Assembly: GCA_934047225.1 (NCBI GenBank)
Contig: OW203992.1
Coordinates: 8,607,501-8,671,500, forward strand
Reading direction: 5' to 3'
Source: Ypsolopha sequella
Lineage: Eukaryota > Arthropoda > Insecta > Lepidoptera > Ypsolophidae
DNA: 64,000 bases
Positions 48,501 to 60,500 of the stretch are shown here, one piece after another. A program made the position numbers and the translations under genes. Below the pieces are notes generated by a model. The model had not been told where the DNA came from. It made no database searches and saw only the letters and a list, made by a program, of their open reading frames with translations. Within the stretch, counting starts at the first letter, position 1, and every line of letters begins with the position of its first letter.

Positions 48501-51500
48501 TATGCGTAGGGTTGAAAAGCTCCGTTGGCGTTAACTTCAGCTTGCATGTTATTTCATCGCCGCTTACCATTCGATAAATCTTAAACCCTTGCAGGAACAA
48601 CAACCGAACAGGCTCCATAAAGTTATTAGTTAGAAACACAATAAAAGTGGCACCCTAGTGTCAGGACGTATTCTAATAGCGTGTTAGCGTGTCCCGTTTT
48701 TGCGTTAACGAACAGGTTGCGTTCGAGACGTTCGCCGTCAACGAATAACGAGACCGACCGAGAATTTCGCCTCATTAAAAGTTGCGACCTGTGGAGGAGG
48801 CAATTTAGAGCCCGCGAGAACTTCGCCCGTCTTATTAACGATCTACACTATCACTCGCGAGTTTCGGTGAGTCTTTGGGACGTTCTTTATTTGAATTTTC
48901 AGTAAAGGATGTGCTTGAGCGGCTTCTTTGGGTTAAAAAGATTTTAGAAACGGGGAAGGTTCGAGAGCTTTTGGGGTTGTTTATTCAGGTTGCTCAATAC
49001 AGATAAGAAAGTATCGGATAAAACCACGCTTCATGAGCAAATTGACTCTAGAAGACACTGAATTCTGGGAACTGTTGCGCTACGGAGCAAAACTTTTAGC
49101 TTTTCTTGAAAGACGAAAGAGTTAGCATCTCCCGCCAGAGATTTTAGTGGTGGAAAACAGCATCATGTCCGTTCCCCACCTGCCCCACTCGAATTAGTAA
49201 ACAAACGGCTTTACGAGCCAGTTTACGAGTCCCGCGATATTTCGGTCTCGCGCTACAACTTTTACGACATAATGAATTTGTTGATGAACTATTAGAAAGT
49301 TTCAAAATAGACGGACGTCTGGTGGACGACCGGAGGATCGGTTGAACTCTAAATGGAGCGGGCATTAGCGGGATGCGTTCACGAATGTGATTGTGGAATA
49401 TCATTATGAAAACCAGGGCTGCTATTCTGGCATATTTGCACGTTGAATATGCGTCATACAACTGTTGTTTATTGCGTGAATACCTCGCGATGGAAAGTCA
49501 AGTAACCGAATTCATTTCATTATAATCAAATCAAATCAAATCAGTGTTTATTTGTTCAATTTTTGGTAAATTAATTGGGTGTTACATTGGGGTTGATCAT
49601 GAGTCCTCGAAAATCTGTCAATGAAGGCGTACAAATATTTAGTACCTAGCATGCATCGTTGTCATATTAAACATTTTAATTGATATTTACAATGTCAAAA
49701 ATAATAATGAAAAACGTCAAGAAAGAAGTTACAAAGAATATGAACTTATTTCGTTGAATATGGATATGGCAGCTAAGGTCAAATCCAACGCTAAAATGGT
49801 GGAATTTCATTTCTTTTTACCATATCAATACATTATTTTTGCGCTGGATTTGAGCTTAGAAATGCCATAGAATGAAATCACATACACATATATAGCTTTT
49901 ATATTACATGGATTTTATTATTGTTGTGCAGAGTCCATACAAAAGTGCTCAAGGTACTTTATCAGATTCAACCAACAAAGTAGAATTTTCAAGGGGTAAA
50001 ACCACTGCCAGGTGATTAGCTTAGTGGTTACTGAAACTCTTTTCATGTATAATAAAGCAGACCTTACATCGGCAAAGACTATTCCTATAATGAGAGTAGG
50101 TATTATCACCAGAAAACAGCGTAACTGAACACTAATTACAGACACCAAAACAACCCCTCTTCGGAATTAATCACAAAAATTAAACCCATAACATAACAGC
50201 TTAATCAACCGAAACACATCCAATTACCCACTAATGTCCTGAACGCAATTAATTGCGTATCACCAATAATTTATTAGTAAACAACCTAATAGATATGCTC
50301 GTCAGCTATTAATATTAAGTTGCTGGAAGTTGTGGGAGAGCACGCGTCTCGCGGAGGTTAACACATGAGGTTAATTAAGATCTGAAGCGGGACCTATAAC
50401 TTTATAGTGTTCCGAGTTGGGACAATGTTTGCCCAACGTTTGGTGGATAGTTCTCGGTTATCTCGCTGACGCGTAGTTCCGACCTTTTCGTGAAAAGTTA
50501 CTAAAAATACGAACAATTTACTGGTCTTTTAGTATAGAAATCTAAATTAAACAGTGGAGTGGAGAGCCTGCTTAAAGGAAATTGTAAAAATATACAGTGC
50601 ATTTGGTGCCGATTAAGAGGATGGCATACCCTAGCAACTTTTTTTATTACCCGTCCAGCACAATAAGTCTAAAGGCAAAGACCTTATTTGCTTTTCATAG
50701 AGGCGATTATATGTTGGCGTAATAAAATCTTCGATAAATTTTTTTTTTGGGTGCACAGCACAGGGAGTACAGAGCAACTGTTTGAAAAAAAAATTAAAGT
50801 TGCTGAACCCACATTTTTTTTCATTTTTTTCCCCACCACACTACACCCGCACCCACCGCTCGCGGCCTGCCAGCACGAAGATTATCGGAAAAGGTTGTTC
50901 AGAGAAGTAGCTAACGGAGTTTCAATACAGCTGAAGCCACATGACCGATTTGGTCGCTAGCTCTTCGACTAGAAATATTTTGTAGGGAACGAAATATTGG
51001 ATTTAGGTAACATCCCTTCATATTTCTATTGCCTATTTTACAAAAAAAAATCAAGTTGATCTCTTTACCGCGTTTTTGAAACGAACGTTTGAAAACCAAA
51101 AAAAAGAAGGTGGAAAACATTTTTTTTTGACAAATGTATAAATCTTAAAACATTGTTTATGGGCGGAATCCCTAGATAAAAGATGGATAACTCAAATATA
51201 TTTTCTTAAATATGAGGAGAGACTTCTTCCAATGAACCCTTGAAAACCTGGTGTTGTTGATGTTCTAGCGTCAGGTGTCCCGTTAACATTGTAAACCCAA
51301 AAAAAAAGGAAAATCCTCGATGATGCTATTTGACTAACATGAGCCAATACAATCGCAAGTACTAATCACATGAGTCAAGAGGTCACTAACCCACTTTTCA
51401 CGTTTATTTGCCGATTGTGCAAATTTCAGGTAAATCTGTTGTTACTCTTAAGATAAACTGCGCACAAATAGACAGACATTGAGGCTTCGCTAAAAGGAGT

Positions 51501-54500
51501 AAAATTATAAATTAAAATAACTATGATCTTAGTCCAAAATGCCTCCCCTGATCTCAGTGTATACGCCAGCCATGGCGGCGCGGCGTCCCGTCTCGTCTCC
51601 AGCCGATAGTCTCGTGGGGTGTTACCGCTTAATTAATATGATTTGATTGGTATGGCGTCAAGCACGCGCTTATTGCCTCTTCAAATTAAACGTCGAACGC
51701 TACATTCGAAATACAAAATAACGCGTGATCGAGCGACAAACGGAATTTACAATTATGATTACTTTGATTGTCGATTGCATCAATCTGTTAAAATATAAAG
51801 CGTACTAAATGTTTAAAACTCCAGTTATTTTGTAGTTACAGTATCAATATCGGTAAAATAATAGCAACAAAATTAATCCGTCGGATAAAGCTGAAAAGAC
51901 AATTGAATTGATATATTATTAACATGCAACCTACGCTTTAAGAATTTGACAATGTTCGAAGTTAGCCCCTAGCTGTAAACATTGCTAAAAATTTCTCTGA
52001 ACGGCACCTATCGAATAATGATTGGTGTCCGTCACACGTCATACTTGCGCCAAATTTTCGCTTGCTACGTTTTTTACAATTTATTTGGAGCCCACACCGG
52101 ACGCCGGGAGCTGCGTTTATTTATTAACAAAATTCGCATGTCTAACGTGTATTGCAATTTTTTTCTCTCAATCAGAACTGGACTTTATGTTGTTAAAGCA
52201 AGAGTCTCTGTTTGATTGTGAGCCGGTGTCAGTTAGGCCTTTCTTCTTTGGGCGGATATCATTTACGAGCGTGCATAGGTGCGACACGGCGCACCGCGCT
52301 TCACCCATATCAATTTCGAATAGGTTTCCTATTTGGACGGTCCGAGAGATTGAGTTTTGATCGTTTTGTGTGCTAAACGGTTGCCCTAAATTAAAATTTT
52401 TAATAATAGAGAATGGAAATAGCAACAGAGTGTTGCCGATCACGAAAAAACAGCTTTGTTCATTTATTTATTTTCATTTCAATTTGTTTTTCATTGGACT
52501 TTGTTGAAAGCTTTTTTAAATGGCGTCTGGCAGACGAACCAAGCATTTGTATTACCTTAATCAAACGCTTTCCTAATTAAGGGTCTTACTTGACTTTGAT
52601 TCGGTTCCACATGCAGGTCCTTACAGTCTCGCAGCGTCGCGGCACAAGCCACATCAATGCGGGTAATCATCAATTACGAACTACCTCCAATTAGCGTAGT
52701 GCACGGGGGGTGACCTCGGACTCGCTTATTGCAGTCCACATTGAGTTGACATTTTAAAAAAAAACTTAGTTTAAATGGCCACTTGGACTCGTAGCATAGT
52801 TTTTTATCGCGCGCGACGCCACTTAGTTGAATCACAAGTGCAAGGAGCGTGACACGATGTTTTTGCGATTAAACAGTATGTCACGCTCCTCGCACCTGTG
52901 ATTCAATTAAGCCGGGCAGACAGTTTATTTTTAAATTAAATGGACACTTAGACAGGTTTTTTTTAAAATTAAACTACTATAAGCTACAGCTATTATTGTA
53001 CTCAACAACATTCAAAAATCAAAATAAAACACGAAAAATCCGTTTCCTTACTAATTTTGAAATTCTACTGTGTGAATGTTGAATGAGCATAGATCCATTT
53101 TATTTTTCTTTGATGCTGGTATTTTTCTTTGGAAAAGTGCTTTAGTATAATCAGTATGGGGTTTCATTTTAACACACCTGTCCCCCACATGATATATATT
53201 TCTCAATTTTACCCTGTCTATTTTTTTAGGTAGGCTAGTTATTTTCACCCCAATTTACTCTTTTTAATTTACATATTAAAGTAAATAGTGTATGAGTTAC
53301 AACTTGTTTTTGATATCGTGATTTGCTATTCGTCGCACTTACTCATCTCTTCCTTCTCACTCAACCATAAAAGTCCTGCAATATGACTGAGAGGTGCAGT
53401 TACAAATCAAATTTAGTATCGCCCTCAGTCGTCAGTGTTGTGTTCATTAGACCTGAAGGGTTTGTGCCGTTTCGGTCAGAATTTGTTTCGATACCCAATT
53501 TAAAAATAATTTCAACCATAATTAAGAGGGCGCCGAGCAAAATAATCTAAAACGACAGTCACTGTTAAATTGATTTATTGAATAATATTTCAATGATAAA
53601 TAAATAAAATATATATTTATTATCACAGAGAATGTATCTACACTTCCGCCGCAGCAAATATTAAAAATAACTTATGGTGTAAGAAACAAATCTATATAAA
53701 GTAGGCCCAAAATCTAAAAAAGGTATTGGGGTTTTGGTCATTTCAATAACTTAACTGTCGAATTTTGTCTCAGCCACAATTCAAGACAATCACAAACTTT
53801 ATAAAATACAATTGGGCCGTTTCACATTTTTTAAATTTTGTCTGGTAAATTAAATATGATTTTTTCTGTTAAATTCAATAAAAAGACCACGATAAACAAC
53901 GACCACGAGAGAACAAGCGAGGTGTCTAATCGTTCTACACTCGGCGCAGCCTTAAGCTTTTTTGGGCTCGTAAACAAAGGACAAAACGGACTCTGCTCCG
54001 TTTGTATACGTCTGTATAATTTCAACCACAGAACATTTCAATCAAATGTTCTGAGATTTCAACCATAATTAAGCTTTTTAGGGTTCCGTAACCAAAGGAC
54101 AAAACGGAGTTCTATTAACGTTGCTCTGCTCCGTTTGTATACGTCTGTATAATTTCATCCATAATTAAGCTTTTTAGGGTTCCGTAACCAAAGGACAAAA
54201 CGGAGTTCTATTAATGTTGCTCTGCTCTGTTTGTATACGTCTGTATAATTTCAACCATAATTAAGCTTTTTAGGGTTCCGTAACAAAAGGACAAAATGGA
54301 GTTCTATTAATGTTGCTCTGCTCCATTTGTATACGTCTTTATAGGTCTCCAACTTGTAGATGAAATGAGAAAGAGACCTGAAATTTTGATATTTTGTGAA
54401 GAATGTGGAGCCAAAACCGAGTATTATATTAGAAATTCAATAAAATTATTTTTCAGAGGGAGTCCCAAAGATGAAAAACCAATTAAGTGCTGGTCTCGCG

Positions 54501-57500
54501 GCCTGAGGTTTCCGTAGCATAATAAGTGAGTAGACCTGAATACAATTTTACAAACTTAATTTTGCAGTTTTGCTTCATATATTTACCGAAAATACCGACA
54601 GTGAAATAAATAAAAATAAAATAAATAGGTACGCAATAAAATAAAGCTGCAAAATAAAGTTAGTCGTAAATATGTTCATTACTCCTTCCATAATAAAATT
54701 TCAGTATTTGTTATTTAAATACAGAATATAATAAATACATAATATACAAAAATTCCAAATTTATAACTAGTTTAGTTTGTGAGATAGACCCCGTAGTAAA
54801 AATGGTCTACAACTGATAACTTTGACGACACCCCATTTATTTATTTAAAAAAATAAAAAATAAAATTTTACTCTACTCAATGAGCTCTAGACAATGACAC
54901 CCCACATGCTAAGGTAAGAAAAAAAATCTTAAATTATAAATCATATATAGATAATACATATTACAACAAAGTTTCCATAAATAGACAAAATACAATGATA
55001 AATATCATCGGTCGAATACAAGGTAATAATAGAAAACATAGGTAAATTTTAAGTCTTTCGTACAGAAGCTTTTTAGGGTTCCGTATCCAAAGGGTAACCA
55101 ACGGGACCCTATTACTAAGACTCCGCTGTCCGTCTGTCTATCCGTCTGTCACAAGGCTGTATCTCATGAACCGTGATAGTTAGACAGTTGAAATTTTCAC
55201 AGATGATGTATTTCTGTTGCCGCTATAACAACAAATAATAAATACACAAAAAAATAAATATTTACATACAACAAACATGACATGACAAGTCCGACTCGCA
55301 CTTGGCCGGTTTTTAGCTTATTTTTATAACAATGTAGATGTTGAGTGAAATTATCGAAATCCTGAGAAAGCTTATTAAAGGCAGTACAAGCACGGAGCAA
55401 CACTAGTACCTAGTTAGTAGTTAGTGCGTAGAGTTATATGACCTGCTTACGAGTACATACTTTTCAGTGCTGCTTGTAAATGAAGTAACATACCTCAAAG
55501 CGTTCACCACACAGGCCACCCTTATTAAAGCCTTATGGTTGTTCGTATGAGACTGTACCTCCCCCTACCCCCTACTCTCTACCCCCTACTCTTTACCCCA
55601 ACACTCAGGGCGTGATGAAGGAGCTAGTTAATTGAATAAAGTTTTCCTTACTTTCAAGTACAAGACCACTTATTCCAATTGGCTGTATTAAATTTTATTA
55701 GCTTGTTTAAATTGTATTGTATAAATAATAATTAAACATGGAAGTATTATAGCATTTCACGTTAAAACAAGAGAGCTTAATTTCCATATTTTTTTAGGGT
55801 TCATATAGTAACGGAAACCCATTAGCGAAACTTCGACTTTTCATATGACGCAAGCTGTGGACCAAATCAACCTTGGTCCTGACCACTTACCGAGTTTACA
55901 GTATGAATTTGGCTATATAAATAAAAGTCACCTTATACATTGAATTGGTATTTGGCGTGTATGCTGTAGTGTAGGTAGATCCCGAGTAAAAATTGGAAAA
56001 TATTTGATGAAGTAAATTTTGAGAATATTATAATATTTTGTGTGAGTATTTTCAATGAGTACCTATGCCAGGATAGGATTAAACCTACGACCGCTTGCTT
56101 ACAAGGTAAGTGCTCTCTCATCTGAGTAACCGAGGTTCTCCTCGACTTGCCTTGTAAGCAAAAGGTCGTAGGCTCAAATTCTGACTTGAAGAAAATGTTC
56201 ACAATGTATTTCTACTTGAAATTGTATCATGAGCATTGGCTAAAGGTAAATAATAAAAAAAATACTTTAAATTGTGTTTCTAAAAATACTTCCAAGTGAA
56301 ATATAAACAATTTAGACCCCTTTTTAAATGTTATATTAAACTTACCCCAAAAACTAAGAGGAAAGCCTATTGTCCAGCCAAGTAGTAATCAACGAAGACA
56401 AGTCACCCCAGACGAATCAATCTACGACTGACAAGGTAGTACAAGATCACCTCATCTCTCACATGTTTCTCGTGGCTTTCTCGTCCCCATCGAACACGAC
56501 TTTACCCTGGACTACACTCTATTCTGTCGATGGACTGTACACAAACACGTCGCATAGCCTCGACACTATAAATTGATTCCGACAAATATCGGACATTCAT
56601 CGGATGTGTATAAAGCTATAAAGCCTAGTTTACACGACATGTAGCTATTTTCAGAATTTGTAGCAGTAACTAGTTTTAATCAAGCACACAGCTTTATTTG
56701 TTAATAGAGGCACATCTTCTTTCAAGTTCCATATAATCGCAAGTCATCACAGCAAGCAAACAATAATGAGGATGATTAGAACGACAATCTCTGCTCTGCT
56801 GCAAGCGCTGATACCAGTAACCCGAGAGCAGACCGATATGATTTATACATCAGCTCACGTCATCCGAAGGCATGAGCCGTCGTCACCAGTACACTCGGTA
56901 AATTGGACCTGACAAATGTGCTATCATAAGTGTCTACGAATACAAAGCGTATTGCCACCGTAATTAATCGAGGATTCAGTTTATGCTTGATGAAATTTGA
57001 TTCCGATTGCATTGACTCGGATATTGGTAATTAGTTCGAAACGAAGACTGGCCGGTCGCCGGACATCCTTTAGTTTCAATTTGAGATGCTCCGAGCCGGG
57101 ACAAAGAGACAAACGAAATTAATTGAGGTCATACGCCGCCGGCCTAATCCAATGATGCACGACTCTGCCTGTGAGCCTTTACACTGATCCACTCCAGCTC
57201 AAGGAGACTGGACAAAGTTGGATGCTGCGATTAGTTTACGAACACAAATTCAATAGGAACCTGAATTTATGGTCCTCCGTTTGACAGAAAACATATAAAG
57301 CTTATCTGACATCTATTACAGCGGTCTTTCAGAGTTACAGTTAATCAAGAAACACAGACAAAATGTACTCGTCTACAGATAATTACCAAAAGCCGTAGGT
57401 AGCGTATATCAACAATGAAACAATACAAAAGCGGTACATTAGCCGACGTTTTTAGCGTCTAAAATAAAACCGGAGGCTCCTCGCCTTTGGCATCGCAGAG

Positions 57501-60500
57501 TTTGGCGACATCAATTTAGGTACAATGTCAATTTGTGCAAAACTGTTCAGAGCCGGGACACAGGGCCTCATTAGAGGCGAGCGGTTGCAATTAAACTGTG
57601 CGTCTTTTGCGCCCTAACGAGCACCTAAATTGGAGACCGCCGGCCTTGGACACGCGCTTTAATAAAATACACTTTAGTTCAGCTGTTGTGATTTACAAAG
57701 TGAGGAGCTTGACTTCGTTAATTTGCAGAAGTATTCAATAAGATGGCAGAAACTCCACTATCAGCATTCGTACGAGTACTAGGAGTTGAGGAGCAGCAAG
57801 GAGTTGTAATTTTACAACTGGGTCGTTAGTGGCGGCGGCGGCGGTGGGGCGCGGGTGCCGCCTGATTGCCGATTGAGCCAGCAATTGGCCTGATTGACGG
57901 AGACGCGCCTCCCTAACGAACCAGCTTTCAACAGCTCAGCGCAAGTGGACGTGCCTAACCGATTTTGTACGTACACAACTGCATTTTTTTCTTTGCGGAT
58001 TTTCACATTTTTGCTTGGAAAATGAAGCTTTTCTATTTTCCATCGACTCGTTAACAATCTTACTGTGTTTCTCTAAAATACGAACCTGCTCTCTAAAAAA
58101 CCTTGCTGCTAGTGCACTAAAGTACTAGAGGTACATAATTATATTGTTGGTACACAATGCGCGTAGTGCTGTGCGTAGATGTGCTACGAAAGTGTAGAAG
58201 TTACGACGCTATATTCGCGATCAGATTATTAAAAGTTTTGTTTATCAACATAATGCTTTCTCTAATTAAATGACTGGAAAGTTTAAACAAAAACAAAGAG
58301 CTTACTATCGAATACTAAGATATTTTGGCATCAAAACAATAGCAGGTAATTAATTACTTGGGTGTTTGTTACCTATTTCTTCTGACATATGTTTACACAG
58401 GGAAGGAGTAAACTCGCTAATTCTCGTATACACAGTAATCAACATTAAACATCATCAGTATCTTTGTCAAGAAAACCGCAATCCATCAAAACGGGACAAA
58501 AGACGTCGAGCGAGTTGTTTGCGAGAGCGGTTATAAAATTAAGGTGTCTCAATCAGGCAACACTGCCAGTTAAGGACTGCTTCGTCTATACATTTTTCAG
58601 CTGACTCAGAGAGTGAAATCTTTTGTTATTCATAAACAGTTTTATGTAAGAATCAAAAATGCGTGTAGATAACTGTAATACCTTTATTTTCATAGTATTT
58701 GTTGTTCAAAAATTACTCTTCAATGCAAGTGCTCGTAAACCGAACAGAAAGTCAATTATTTTGCCCTAGGGCTTTAATATACTATTTTTTTATTTATTTA
58801 CGAGAATTTGGCTAACCTGCAACCTTTCCTGTGTACCATAAATGTTATACTTTTTTTTTTCACTGTTTAACGGTTCTGGATACAGTCCTTTTGAGCCAAT
58901 CATAATTTAAAGTTCAGAACATTTGAATTTTACACTGAATTTCGAAGGGAGGAAATTAATAATTAATAATTATTATAATAACAATAGTAACTCGCTACGC
59001 TCGTGTTTTAAATCGTCCTCTTAATTTATTCCTTTTCGCCCTTGTAGCATAAACTACTTTTAAACTTCGAAAAACAGAAGCGATTGCTAAATAGTATTAA
59101 TTGGACTTTTTTCTAGTTAAATCTGCATACATAGATTTATTGACTTACGTCCTATATATTTAACATGTTTGGTTAATCTAATGCATATCACCGATATGCT
59201 CTAATCAGTAAATACGAGAATCTCATCGCGGATCTTTGCATCCGACAGTACCTGGAGACTGCGGGGCCCCACTCGTTAGTTGTTGTTTGCCGAGTGACGC
59301 GGGTCAATCAGCAGAGACATGCACGGAACCGCACTTCTTCATCCCCTCCTCTCAGGCCCCCTGGCCCCCTCAGGGCCCTCTCGTTAGGCCCGTCTCCTCT
59401 GTCAACTGAACGCTCAGCTTTATCGAATCTACGACGCACGGCCCGAACCGCGACAGCGGCCCTTAACTCGACGTAGTTTGACTCACGACCGCCAGTAAAT
59501 AAGGGAAATCTAAGTGTAAAGTGAATTTATATTTCCCTTCATTTAAGGTAATTTTCATGAACACTTTGCCGCTCTAAAGTTTGAACTTCGTTCGTTTTTT
59601 GGATAACATGTATCGATACATGACTATAAGAATTTTATTTATATTATTCGTGCATGTGAGTGGCTATGGAGTTTTAGGAGCCCTTGTTGTACAAACAAAG
59701 CATCGCTGCTTATTTTGTCTAAATTTCCTTAAGGCTCCGTACACAGCTAAATGAACATTTCATTTAATTACTATTGGCAGTTAATTACTATACTTAAATC
59801 AAATCACATCCAATCAGCGTTTATTTGTTAAATTTTTGGTAAATTCATTGAGTGTTACATTGGGGTTGATCATAAGTCCTCAAAAATCTGCCAATGTAGG
59901 CGTACAAATATTTAGTATAGCATGCATCATTATCATATTAAACATTTCAATTGTATAATTGTTAAAATACGAAAAAAGAAAAATAAGACATACGACACAT
60001 TTGTAGATCTGAAAACGTGATTTAATTAACTTCGCTCGATAGAAAAAAATCGCAGTCAGTTCTAAAAAATCATAAAATAACGTTAAATCTTAAAATTTGC
60101 GACAATTTACTACATTTATTGTTTACATTTGCAGATAGATTTTTAATTAGATTTTTCGTGCGCGGCAGTTGATTAGAGCAGGATGGACAATTCAAAAACA
60201 AAAGCGTTGGTTTAGGACTGAAGTTTAGCTTGATACTGGGCCTTAACCATCCCTCCAATACAACACGTGAACCAAATCAGAAGCAAGAGCGACAACGCCA
60301 CAAGAAGGCCGCATGCCACCGCGTAAGTCTGGCCGCTTTAATTGGGTCGAATTCCTTGCGTTTAGCTAATTAACGTGCTGGGGCCCGGCGCCCTGTCACT
60401 CAGCTGTGGGCCACGTGCGGGCTCCAGACACAACCCTCATCTGGTGCTCAACAATGGAAAGTGGACTTTATGGAAACGGCTCAACGTGCAGCGAGGATGA

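Noticed and set aside
53953..54350. CRISPR-like array
   Set aside because: The whole 96-bp unit repeats without variable spacers, so it is a minisatellite; the genome is also clearly eukaryotic.
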